Notes under the pieces: model-generated
Seen by the model: the letters and a program-made list of their open reading frames with translations, nothing else
The model's database searches: none
Told to the model about the DNA's origin: nothing
In this document: positions 26,801-36,400 of the stretch, piece by piece
How positions within the stretch are numbered: position 1 is the stretch's first letter
How the letters are laid out: each line of letters opens with the position of its first letter
Position numbers and translations under genes: made by a program
From: Apostichopus parvimensis
Lineage: Eukaryota > Echinodermata > Holothuroidea > Aspidochirotida > Stichopodidae
Direction: 5' to 3'
NCBI GenBank assembly: GCA_000934455.1
Contig: KN883802.1
Coordinates: forward strand, 91,274-155,273
DNA length: 64,000 bases

Positions 26801-29323
26801 GACACGAATCTCTACTAATTATTCGATACCCTAAAAGGCTTGCAAATTAAAACACACTTTCTGTTTGATTCAATTTACATCATCACTCTGTCATATTACT
26901 TCCTCATGGCTTCATCACATTAAAATTAAAGCTTTTTCTGTCTACATTAGAAATCGAGTAGACTGTTTACCGAAATATGCTGTTGAGTAAGTTATACTTA
27001 TCTTTCCTTTTTCTCATTAGAAAAAGTCATTAAACAGAAAAGAAATGCAATTGCCATTTGTAATAAAATATACAGAATCTAACCCTTCTAAGCATAAGCA
27101 ATTTCAAATGTTAAACCACAGTGAATGAAAATTTTGAATGATCTATTACAAAACAAGTAAACATAAATTTTCGTCTCAGAATGTCAAAATTGAATAAAAA
27201 CGTTAAAATGATAGTAATCCCCAAGTTGCTTCGAAGCATAACCCTGCCGTTCGTTACTATTGTTGTGGTTAAAAGTGTCAAAAGATTGTAAATGTTCCAA
27301 TGAGATGAATGAATGATAGTAATAGAAAGTGTAAGTAGTACATTAAGCAACACCACGTACATTAGCCAAAGGGAACTGATGCAAAGCAAACTTCACACGC
27401 AGTTTTTATTGCAGCATGAACCAACGCGTTATTTCAGGACAACATGTAGTATAGGGCATTAACATAACGGTCACTGACATGTGCTATGTATACTAACTAC
27501 ACTACATTATATGTACTAAGCTACATGTAGTATACAAATAAGTCAGTACCACATATGTGGACAACTCCACCAACAAATGCTCAAGTAAACAGTTAAATAT
27601 GAAAGTTTCATGACTCCTTTATTACCTAACATGGAAAGTATTTGATCAGACGGAAATATGTGTGAATCAGGAATTGAAACGTTTACTATTCGATTTTGAC
27701 GTTTTCTGTTTCATGAAACGTGTATTTCTTGAATACATTAGCTGCTGTATTCCTGATCAGTAATTGTAGGTCAGTTAGACGTGACATCAGTGTTAATATC
27801 GACGGTGTTCTGACATTGACTACTCAACCGTGTTGTATAACTGTCTTTCGTTGGTCCTATGAGTTGGATCGCTGATCTCATGGATTTTGAACATTGCCTA
27901 TTTTGCTGAGTCGAGGCTTCCAATAACCTCTGCTTCAACTAATATTCATACACCGGTATATTAACTATTGTTTAAAACACGGTCAGTTGACTAGAACGGG
28001 CAAATCAGATTCGATAATTTTTAACAAATAAGAATGAACGACTGTTACACAAAGTACATTAGCCAATACAACTATACAATACAAGAACTGCGTTCTTGCA
28101 TATATTGTTAGAGGTACATCAATATTTGTTGGGATACGATATCTGCTAAAGGGGACACGCTTTGATGGGGGTCTAAAGCACAATACTCCGGAACATGCAT
28201 CATTTTCAAAGTTTTTTTTTTGTCCTACCTTTTCATTTATACGAATTTAATGAGACATTCGTAATCAAAACGGTGCAATGACCTGCAAGGCAATGGAACT
28301 CGTGTGATAGACAATGTGAATGGTAACATGTATGTCAATTAAGTTTGATATTCGTACAATATAGACATGCCCACGTATTAAATGGCTCATTCAACAACAA
28401 ATTCATCAAGACGACATTTTATCTTTCAAGGTACCATCTGCATGAAAATAAATGTATTGCAAAAGTACCTCTGATCGTAAGACCCAACGTGGATCTTTCT
28501 TTGGTGCCATCAGCTTTAAGATGCTCAATTGTGTATGATCCTTCCTGTTTGTGTTGAACATTCTTTAAAACAAGTGATGCATCTTCGTTTATGTCGTAAA
28601 TATTGTAGTCCTGTATTAGTATTTTTCCATGCAAAATTTCTGCGATGAGTTTGGAATTGGGAGGGGTTCCGAAGTACCACTTGCCATTGGCCTTTTCTCC
28701 TAGTGAACAGTTGATACTGACTTCACTTCCTCTTTGAACTAATAAATCCTTTGGGCATTTCAATGAAGTAACTGTTCAGGTAACAAAAGCCCCAAAAGTG
28801 TCATTTATTACAATTTTACAACATCAGTTAAATAAATAAAATACAAAACAAGATAAATCAGCAAACATTTGTCGATACCAATCACATTTGTTGCTACACA
28901 ACATAACACAATTAACAAAAGTACGAAAGAAAATACGGCTTCCGGTTTATTTTGCATAGTTATTCCGAGTCCAAATTACTTATCATATTTTTTCTAGACA
29001 ATTGAACGAAAAGGAATTCCAGAAAGCAGAAAGTTTGCTTAATGACTAATATATATATTTTGAGGAAAAAACAAAACAAGTCATGTTACGTAATACCTGT
29101 TCCCTTTAGGAAGATATTTTTAAGAACCGATCAAATATGAGGTGATCTTTAAGATAATTTCAACTATAAAATGTGTATACATCATATCAAATTAAATATA
29201 ATATTTTAAATTTCATTTTCCTTTAGGTCTAAACTTAGTTTACTATCAACAGTTACCTAATAAAGACAGTTTCGCGAAGGCAAATATCAGTATAGCTTTT
29301 GTTGCTAACTTGATGATGGACAT
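13479..29323 (-). CDS. Gene A: multi-Ig transmembrane receptor with cytoplasmic NACHT domain
   Basis: A hand-built model of 19 exons, all with GT-AG borders and all internal junctions in phase 1. In transcript order: signal peptide 29323-29257; Ig 28771-28469, 26728-26426, 25994-25692, 25436-25134, 24409-24107 and 23692-23387; linkers 22839-22804, 22161-22129, 21766-21710 and 21552-21490; Ig 21117-20806, 20439-20137, 19711-19409, 18636-18334, 17340-17038 and 16679-16347; TM 15674-15600; NACHT 14857-13479. The total is 5,388 nt, an open frame of 1,795 residues plus stop. The protein would have a signal peptide, twelve Ig-like domains with a linker in the middle, one membrane pass and an intracellular NACHT NTPase with no leucine-rich repeats. 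Because every Ig exon is symmetrical, transcripts may use only some of them. A split into two genes near the linkers is possible, but only one signal exon and one TM exon were found. An assembly gap lies in one intron. Confidence 0.75.
15600..15674 (-). CDS. Gene A transmembrane exon
   Basis: This 75-nt phase 1-1 exon encodes RFSLAGILAIILVICFFLAW and a short PSQP tail, a single strongly hydrophobic helix. The acceptor is preceded by TTTTATCTTTCAG and the donor is GTATGT. It is the only membrane segment found between the Ig exons and the NACHT exon and so places the NACHT domain inside the cell. Confidence 0.75.
16347..16679 (-). CDS. Gene A Ig exon 12 (membrane-proximal, extended)
   Basis: A 333-nt exon. 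The Ig fold shows LTCR, an ISC cysteine, NWYRGT, DGSLII and EGVYTVEH. The usual donor position after VKI is gone. The frame continues ten residues to a GTGCGT donor that preserves phase 1, giving a longer stalk before the membrane. Confidence 0.7.
17038..17340 (-). CDS. Gene A Ig exon 11
   Basis: A 303-nt phase 1-1 exon. Landmarks are LHCPKTVS, IIRCGL, VRWYMET, DVSLTIKHLRH and EGSYYVEY. The hydrophobic run just upstream in the same frame is the intron's pyrimidine tract and not a second signal peptide. Confidence 0.8.
18334..18636 (-). CDS. Gene A Ig exon 10
   Basis: A 303-nt phase 1-1 exon. Landmarks are LNCPRKVA, ISCAL, VTWYVGTAPHSN, DDGSLIIKHIRHEQEGFY and TVEY. It is one of the exons most like the family average. 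Confidence 0.85.
19409..19711 (-). CDS. Gene A Ig exon 9
   Basis: A 303-nt phase 1-1 exon with no internal methionine start, so it is easily missed by ORF callers. Landmarks are LHCPEVLVV, IISCIL, VTWYFAS, DYSLTINNVWQEMEGTY and TIEYF. It is the most diverged of the array in the E-F region (NNVWQEME in place of KHLRHEQE). Confidence 0.8.
20137..20439 (-). CDS. Gene A Ig exon 8
   Basis: A 303-nt phase 1-1 exon. Landmarks are LSCPEEVAA, VICDL, VKWYHGM, NSSLIVKHLRSGQEGVY and TVVQ. Confidence 0.85.
20806..21117 (-). CDS. Gene A Ig exon 7
   Basis: A 312-nt phase 1-1 exon with a slightly longer N-terminus. Landmarks are LRCSKVAL (serine for the usual proline after the first cysteine), ISCDL, VTWYFGTAPHSN, KDGSLVIRNISHKQEGFY and TVQH. 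It is the first Ig exon after the linker exons. Confidence 0.8.
21490..21552 (-). CDS. Gene A linker exon 4
   Basis: A 63-nt phase 1-1 exon encoding ETIKTIIPGWFTNLMNEITA, with a TTTTTGTCTCTAG acceptor and a GTATGT donor. It shares its last residues (ITAG across the junction) with linker exon 3 and so probably arose by duplication. Confidence 0.6.
21710..21766 (-). CDS. Gene A linker exon 3
   Basis: A 57-nt phase 1-1 exon encoding QTIGAYFKNMYSKFKITA, with a TTTTTTCCAG acceptor and a GTACGT donor. A degenerate copy lies at about 21868-21912. Confidence 0.6.
21868..21912 (-). pseudogene. Degenerate copy of linker exon 3
   Basis: The segment keeps the TTTTTTCCAG acceptor and reads QIFGAYFKNMCTKFKKP, then meets a TGA where the working copy reads on to its donor. 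The flanking intron is also copied (about 21771-21866 against 21916-22002), so exon and intron were duplicated together and this copy has decayed. Confidence 0.6.
22129..22161 (-). CDS. Gene A linker exon 2 (tentative)
   Basis: A possible 33-nt phase 1-1 exon encoding EESKALAKAN. The donor is GTACTA. The acceptor (GAAAGAG) has a weak pyrimidine tract and was chosen because it keeps the frame. Confidence 0.4.
22630..22650. repeat. Poly-C tract (21 bases)
   Basis: A perfect run of 21 Cs in a gene A intron. Similar shorter C or G runs occur near 8448, 32514, 34360, 39806 and 49286. Confidence 0.9.
22804..22839 (-). CDS. Gene A linker exon 1
   Basis: A 36-nt phase 1-1 exon encoding QTTHSKSVLTA, with a strong TTTTTCTTTTCAG acceptor and a GTATGG donor. 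It is serine/threonine-rich and fits a flexible hinge. Confidence 0.5.
23387..23692 (-). CDS. Gene A Ig exon 6
   Basis: A 306-nt phase 1-1 exon. Landmarks are LHCPNVVS, INCHLEE, VKWYFGTPIYSH, NSTLIIKDLRHQHEGFY and TVEYYYNND. The extra residue in the F-G loop explains the three added bases. It is close kin of Ig exon 5. Confidence 0.85.
24107..24409 (-). CDS. Gene A Ig exon 5
   Basis: A 303-nt phase 1-1 exon. Landmarks are TRCPEKVS, INCHLDR, VNWYFGTSPN, NGSLIIKYLRHEHEGFY and TVEYYNTDGRKEQ. It resembles exon 6 strongly. Confidence 0.85.
25134..25436 (-). CDS. Gene A Ig exon 4
   Basis: A 303-nt phase 1-1 exon. Landmarks are LDCPEELVV, INCGL, VRWYNGT, DASLIIKHIRPEQEGVY and LVEHF. Confidence 0.85.
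25692..25994 (-). CDS. Gene A Ig exon 3
   Basis: A 303-nt phase 1-1 exon. Landmarks are VECPKEIT, INCGLK, VKWYSGTALGSN, DGSLIIKSLQNEHAGQY and TIEHF. The assembly gap begins 15 bases upstream of its acceptor, so the branch region is unseen. Confidence 0.8.
26009..26168. other. Assembly gap (160 N)
   Basis: A block of 160 undetermined bases in the intron between Ig exons 2 and 3. The true length is unknown, so one or more Ig exons could be missing here. Confidence 0.95.
26233..26262 (-). pseudogene. Fragment of an Ig exon 3' end
   Basis: On the minus strand a TAGCCGTTAAAATT stretch matches the last codons of Ig exon 4 (AVKI), but no Ig sequence precedes it and the donor position reads AT in place of GT. 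It looks like a leftover of a deleted Ig exon beside the assembly gap. Short match, so tentative. Confidence 0.3.
26295..26728. repeat. Tandem segmental copy, Ig exon 2 unit
   Basis: This 434-base block (Ig exon 2 plus about 130 bases of the following intron) matches 28339-28771 (433 bases; Ig exon 1 plus its following intron). The intron parts share long exact words such as ATATAGACATGCCCACG and CATTTTATCTTTCAAGGTA. Confidence 0.75.
26426..26728 (-). CDS. Gene A Ig exon 2
   Basis: A 303-nt phase 1-1 exon. Landmarks are FKCREDML, INCGMERKANGKWYFGT, NLSLVIKNIQHEQEGFY and TIEHLKYDGTRER. It is a near neighbour of Ig exon 1 in sequence. Confidence 0.85.
28339..28771. repeat. Tandem segmental copy, Ig exon 1 unit
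   Basis: Partner of the block at 26295-26728. The resemblance includes intron sequence, so the duplication is fairly young compared with the rest of the array, whose introns share nothing visible. Confidence 0.75.
28469..28771 (-). CDS. Gene A Ig exon 1
   Basis: A 303-nt phase 1-1 exon, the first after the signal exon. Landmarks are LKCPKDLLV, INCSLGEKANGKWYFGT, DASLVLKNVQHKQEGSY and TIEHLKADGTKER. Confidence 0.85.
29257..29323 (-). CDS. Gene A first exon: signal peptide
   Basis: 67 nt from an ATG in good context (CTACCATGTC) to a GTAACT donor, phase 1. It encodes MSIIKLATKAILIFAFAKLS then LL, with a positive N-terminus and a hydrophobic core, as in a signal peptide. Length and phase equal those of the signal exon of gene B, which supports the choice. 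Confidence 0.65.
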
Positions 29324-32300
29324 GGTAGACAATGAGCGTTGCTGGGTGAGATTATCTGGTGGAAAAATGATACATTACTTTGAAATGATATTAGTGGTCA
29401 AACAATGCAAGGTGTTATTCACCAACAGTATTTCAAATGTTCATGCTTCATGAAACAGAATTGTCAGCTACAGGAAAAGGAGACAATAGAACCAACAATA
29501 ATCTTTACTTTAAGATAATATTTTTCTTAAAGAAGTGCTTAAAAATATCTAGTGATATTCCTCCCCGTTCGGAAGACATCTTGGTTTACAAGAAACGCCA
29601 AATAAATATATAGAATTCAGTATTTGCAGTATCATATCTATTTTACCAATAAAAGAAAACGTTTACAGAAATCATGCATATTTAGATCGATGATGTCAAA
29701 TAATAGTGCAAATGAAAAATAAGCAAAACAAAAATGTGCTTCTTCTTAAAAGTTGAGTGCAATCATACGATATTTTATTTGCAGATATCTTGCTTGATTC
29801 CAACGCTTGAGGTACATCCACACGACTGTTATCCCATCAAATGAGTGCAGGGTTCAGTTGCATACCGATTACGCGTTCCAGCAATGGCGATCGCGTAAAT
29901 GAAACATGTCGGAAGACTTGTCGAATTGATTAACAATCTATTTACATGTTCAAAAATGATACCGTCCATAAGAATTACAGGAAGCCCTTACATTTCAATA
30001 TTAATGTTAACGTCCTAATACGTGTTTGCTGATGAATTTCGGAACAAACTTCCAAAGTAGATTCAATGTTTCTTATTCTAAATGCACTCTGACCAGGTTT
30101 AATGTCGTAATCGAAAGAAAGAAATTATTTCTGTTGCCCTTATGTCGCAAACGATTTACCGTCAACTCACTGACACCGCCCATGTCAACATGTTCATTAC
30201 ACAAATGTAAGTAAAATAGTCTTCACATGCGGCCCAATCAAAATTGTGACGCAGTCCTATATTTGTATCATCCACTTTTTACAATTCCACGTCTGAAAAC
30301 ACCTGTTTGTTTATTAAAATGGAAGGAAATGACACAATTTTGCTAGCTACATCGGTAGACCAAGAGAAAGATACAAGAGTAGGGACCTAAGACAGGCTAG
30401 CCACGAAAGGAAAAGTAAGCCTAGGCCTACAGTAACTATCGTAAACAAAAAAGACAGATTTGACTGGCGCATGACCTGTTGGACGGGGCTTGCAAATATT
30501 GATAGAAGTTTGTAGAATCTAAGGACTCGTTAATAAATCTGGCGAATTTCATTCGGCTCAAAATTTTTAACGACAATTAACTCAATAAAACTAATGAATA
30601 TTGATATGAAAATTTCATAGAACGGTGTCAGTTTACTGACCTTTCAACTTAAAATTTAAATTTGGCAAATTATCTCGTTGCCTGCTAACTCAAAGTCCAA
30701 CATTGCAACCTGCACCCATCAGGGAGTTGATGTTGGGGCAGCAGCTACCTGGTCTCATACATGGATATATCCATGTGGAATTACATGACTACTTACTGGC
30801 CATGTCTCTATCGTCAACTGTTGACGACCTGCAAAGCTGGCAGAACAGCGGTTAGCATTTGCGGATACCTGGCTAAGCTGCTTGCTCCCCGAGGGACTGT
30901 TTGACGATTTTCAATGTTGTTACCTGCAACTACTGGTGTTTATATAATAGCAAACAAAATACGTTAGGTTTATTGAGTCTACGCTTTAAGCCGCCGTTGG
31001 GAGGATGACGGTAACATGTAGTTTAACCTGCTTTGAAATCTCTACATTAACCACTATATTTCTCTATTAATTTCTTTGAGGATGGCCAGTCTTTGTTGAG
31101 TAAATTCAACGGGTAACTAGAATAGTGACCTCTTATAAAGTTAGATCATACCGTTAAAATAGAATGTTGAGTGAAGCCGAAAAAGTTAAATGTCTTCTTC
31201 GAAAGAGTTATCATTCTGGACATTCTCAAAGAGGGAAATTTGACTCAAATGAAATACAACTGTACAACATTAGACTGCTGTAAACTCTATTGAAACCAGG
31301 GAATATTGAACATTCAAAGTAAGCATATGCACAAATGTTGCGTTTGGCCTGAACATAGTGGTACATTCTCTTTACAAAAATACTCCATCCACTCCAGTTG
31401 ATAACAATAAGGATAAAACAAGAAGCATAAGAATCGCAAGTAACAATACCATTTATGTCTTTGCTAATGTCATAAACTTTCTTCCTACGAATAAGATACC
31501 GTGCTAGATCCTCACACATCAGCATATAATTTGGTTTTGTATTGGTAATATAATATGATACACTACCTTTCTTAATGTCGTCGTTGTAACAGCTGGTCTG
31601 GTGTGTACCCAGTTTCGCGCGCTTTTTAACCGACAAAGTGACTCGTACCGAAGCTGATATATAGCATACAGTCGACGCAAATGCGTTTACGCAAGCTGTA
31701 CACGAACTGTTTGTCCCTATATTTTAGATGTAAACGCTACCAAAGATTCAGTCTATTTGGAAAGGACTCTGTAAAACCGCTTCTACCTGGCACTCTATAC
31801 CAAATCAATCGTCTACTTTATGTGATATCTAAATCCGCGTTGTATGCACTTAAACGAGAAATTGTAGGTTATGCATAAACAACGTCAACAAACATCAGAA
31901 TATTGCTGCCCTTGCTTAAACTAACGTTTATCCATTTGGGAAAACAAAATATTTTAAAATGTTATATAGGTTCTTACCTTTAACTAATAAGAGGTAGGCT
32001 TACTATACTCGTTTCGGTCAAAGAATTTAGAAAAAATACCGCTACAAAGCAAGGTTATGAATTCTAACTAAACGTAAGATAACTGACTGCAATAGCACGT
32101 CTAGTCTGGTTATCACGTAGCTACTACAGATGGAATAATTCGCGGGAATGATACGTATAAGATGACCTTTGTATTCAGAACCGTTAATGCAAGGAACACA
32201 AGAGTCATAGCTCAGCAGTTAATGATTGAACGAGCTTCTGATAACGGCATATTTGGTTTCATATATCATATAATAAACATCAATATGTTAAGGTTAAGGT

Positions 32301-33353
32301 GGTAACACTTGGTAAAGCGCACATTACTGTTAAAACACTCAATGGCGCTGAACAACAATACAATTATAATTGTTAAGCATATCAACAGCTCGATGTTAAT
32401 GGGAGGTCTGCTTCAACAGTATGAGACATTAAATTTTCTCTCAGTATAATCGATACTGTGATTTGGAATGCTGCATGTGCACTAGAATAGCCAGATGGGG
32501 TGGTGCGAATTGCACCCCCCCCCCCCAACTCACAGGACGAAACGGGGATGGCAGAAATACCTATGATATTGTAACGCCACCTCTGGATCCTCTGCCAGAC
32601 CGCTCCACCTGTCTGCCTATGGCTCCTTCCCTTCGGTTGTAGAAATGGGAGTTAATAGGAGGGATAAGGGGAAGGTATTCAGAGGCACCTTTTCGGGGGA
32701 TTTCTCTGGAATAACCAGCAGGAAAAAACACCAGAAAGCAAACAAAGAAAATATAGTACGTTTTTACGATCTATTTACATTATATCTAAGCTACATGATA
32801 TATGTCTACACGTTGTACATTTTTGTTTGTACATTACTCGACGATGTAACCTTGACTAACTTGACTTGGCGCTAAGTCCTCGGCGCCAAGTACACAGTTA
32901 TTAACTCGGCCCATTGACCTTGCTCCGTTTATTACAGAGTATCCTGACAGCTGAGCAAACTATCCATGTGCATCAGGTTTCAAGGATAACACAACAAGAC
33001 ATTTATAACAGGAAGTAAAGCTTTTGAAGAATATTTGCCTCAGTCTGTGAAATCACTCCGAAGGGAAGAATCGAGGGTTAAAAAGTAGTCAATACCAATG
33101 AAGCTTAAAAAATCCAAACATATAAATGCTTCAAAAATTGTAATAAGAAACGCAAGCAAGCAAGCACTAATAAAGTATTATGACATACACTGATGTACTG
33201 AGTTTTTATTTGAATTATTTGACCGAAAAATCGCATGAAATTTTAGTTTGACAATTTTCGCTACTACACTGTACACACCTGCGCGAATTGGGGTCAAGCA
33301 GTACCTTTAAGGCTACAATACATAATACGCATGTTTCGTAACTCATTGAGCAA
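29324..33353. other. Intergenic between genes A and C
   Basis: The promoter of gene A should lie in the lower part and the 3' UTR of gene C at the upper edge. A 136-codon open frame at 31226-31636 (-) has no splice support or recognisable family. A C run at 32514-32527 and a short hairpin at 32867-32890 (TTGGCGC and GGCGCCAAG arms) are the only other structure seen. Confidence 0.45.
33205..33210 (-). terminator. Polyadenylation signal AATAAA for gene C
   Basis: The minus strand reads AATAAA about 145 bases after the gene C stop codon, in an AT-rich context. Confidence 0.5.
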
Positions 33354-33422
33354 TTACACATAACCATCCATTTCCAATTCGTAGTATGTAGGTATTTGAC
33401 AACATTCTTCTTTGACTTCATT
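33354..33422 (-). CDS. Gene C tail exon
   Basis: A phase-0 terminal exon of 22 codons plus stop, with a TTTTCTTTCTAG acceptor. It ends [12 protein letters not shown], offering three tyrosines in acidic contexts that could be phosphorylation and SH2-docking sites for a partner kinase. Confidence 0.65.
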   Translation of the reverse strand, partial: NEVKEECCQIPTYYELEMDGYV

Positions 33423-36400
33423 CTAGAAAGAAAAGCAAAACAAATGGAAACGATAATAAATTCTTCAGATAGAAAAAAATATGATTTAAAATATTGCACA
33501 ATCGTAAATTAACAATAAACAATCAATCAAATCAATTAAAGGTATTTTTTTAGCAGAGAAGAACCAGGGACCTAGAGACATTTCATGGAAGTATTAAAAG
33601 TGTCGGACAAATAATAGAAATGGAAATCATTTCAAACATGCATAAACTTACCATCTTTTGAATGCCACTTAAAGTCCCAACAAGTTGAGAAGCAATGTCT
33701 CCAAAAGTCAATCGCTGTGCCGCCGACATACTCCAACAAGTCAACATCATGTTGTAGCTGTTTGTAAAACAAAACAGTTAATTTTTCTGTAAACGTTTAC
33801 CTATAGCGACTTAGTTACATCTTCCAGATTCAATAAGTCATCCTTGCAAAAATCACCGATGGTCTTCAATGTCAATGAAAAAAATAACTTACATAGATCC
33901 AGGACAACAGGAGGGTTGATTTAATACATTGGATTGTCGAATGTTCTCTTCTAACTGTAATTTATCAAGTTCTGCATGCGGAACCTTACCTGTAGTATTA
34001 AATTTAAAAAAAATCAATAAATACTAATAATGAATACTGAAGCAAAGCGGTACACAGTATTTTCGCAGTCTTGTTGATCCACTACCTTATATTCCTATAA
34101 TTGACCGAGCCTAAGGTGAGGATTGATTGTGATTCTACCGATGCATCATACGAACGGAGGGATCACATGAGCTTGCACTGCTGACTTGCGTCAGTTTTTA
34201 AAGGATCGTTAATGGGCAACGCAACAAGGAAGTATAACCACAAAGGGATGTGTGGGGAGCATATGCAACTATGCTGGGAGGGCATGTAATTCCTCCGTTC
34301 GATGGTATATTCTCAATCAAACCTCACCTTAGGCTTGGTTAATTATAGGATTCTCACCCCCCCCCCCCTCCTAATCACACTTCACTTCATGATATTTCAG
34401 AGTAGAGTGTCTATTAAAAGATGACAAGAAGACAGTCCATGACATTTATCAACTGAATTGCTTGTTATTTCAACATTTAGTTGCTTCCATTGAACTTAAT
34501 GAAAGTTTTTCTCAGCTCCTATCTGGTACAATTTAATGTAAATAAGATCTTGCTATTTCCTTGCAGCATGTTTAACTTTCAATGCAATTTCTTTATAACC
34601 GTACTCCTTTAATGTGGGCTTACTCTTACAGTTTTGGCTCTTGACATGTTACATAACAGAATTCCTAAAACTTTCCAAAATTCGAATAACTAAAGAACTG
34701 ATGACCTTGCATGAGCTCTTTCTTATAGAAAGTAGCAAAAGTCTCTTCTGACTGCCAACCTCCTACTTGAAGAATAACATCTATGGGGTACTCTTGTAGC
34801 ACTGGCAGCTGACCCTGCTGCCGCCCTTGTACTGTGAGCTGACATCTATACCAGAGCTTTCCATGACTCATCTCAGCCGCAAAGATAAAGTGTATCTTGT
34901 TACAGACGTATATGGCTTTGAATAAAATATAAGCGAATTGGTTTCCTTCCTTCTCAGAAGACTGGTTGTCATAAGGTAATGAAGTAACACTTTATAATCA
35001 CTAACCGGTTTGTCCTGAGGATAGTCACGAAGCATCACTCTTACAGGTTCAAACCTGGCCAATATTGCTTGAAATGGTTATTTATGTGAACTTTTACCTA
35101 AATTTTCGTTACTGTGCATGTCTTTAATATAAATCAGTTGCATGGTTTGAAGGCGTTTAGTCGATAGTCGGGTTACAAACATTACTAAATTGAAGGATAA
35201 TTCTTTGCGGGTAAGACCTGTCAAAGGACGTTGGGACCTTAAGTAGCTAAGAGCTAATGATGCATCCCATATTCTCTTGTATTAGGTGTTGGGGTTCTAA
35301 GCTCAAAAGCAACCGCGAGGAACCTTCAATAGGGGGTGAGTCCAAATGGTCTATCATTGGTCAATGCTGACCTAGCTGTGTTTTTAGGGCGATGTAACTC
35401 AATCCTCAGTGAAATAACATTGCATGACAGTCCAGTACTTGTTAAATTTCTCTGTACTGCAGAAGTCTCTCCATTTTTTGTTGTATCAATGGTACTGTTT
35501 CTTAGTAGAGTCTCTCCATGAGGCCATGATAAATGGCGGTAGTCTGCTTTAAAAGGCCTGTACTTTGAAACGATTGCCTGACAAGAGACACACTATATCC
35601 CTGGGAGGGGTTTTTGGCGTAGCATTTATCATTCATGAAAGTTTTGTGTACCATGGTTGTTTCGGCCATTTTGGAATTCACAATCACTCTGTCGCTTTGT
35701 GTTCTTGATTTGTCTGCATCCAGCTTCCGATTAGACTGAATGGAGGAAAGGCATAGCAATAAGACATGTGTCAAGTAAATGACAATGCATCAACATAGAG
35801 AGCCTTTGGTTCTGGCTTCCATGAGGCAAAACGTTCTAGCTGAGTATTCAAAGGTGCCGCAAAAAGTTAATGTCTGGCATGCTCGAACTTGTAGTTATTT
35901 CCTGAAAAAACCCCAGCATCCACTCCACCCACTCCATATTATCGTCCAAAATACGTGACAACTTGTCAGTTTGTATATATGCTTTGCCAGGTAAGTAGCA
36001 ACATGACAGCCAAATATTTCTTTCCTTATACCAATGTCAAATGGCTTACTTTATCTTATCACAGGAGAGGGAGCGAGTACCTCCAATAGCCTTAACTTTA
36101 GCTACTGTAGTCATTATTCTAATATACTGGTCCCTAACATTAGAGCACGCGGCTTTCAACAAAGTAGACTTGCCAATAACTCCAAGACGTTTATGTGGAA
36201 TGTTCTTTCTTTAGAATTTAAACTGCTATTTGCTTTTGACGAAGGGCTAACGCTGGCTTATAACCCCACATCCTTGGAGTGAGGAATCTGTACTTACAGT
36301 CAAGTGTGGTTCTAGATCTATCACTAGTTTTGATGCCGCTTGGAGACTGATTTCCCACCAAGTGTGTTTTTAAAGAGGCGGCAAAATCAATCTCATTAAG

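Noticed and set aside
31226-31636. 136-codon minus-strand frame between genes A and C
   Set aside because: No recognisable motif, no signal peptide and no splice context; considered chance or a worn exon.
32203-32240. tRNA A-box-like CATAGCTCAGCAGTTAATG
   Set aside because: No B-box at the proper distance and no cloverleaf.
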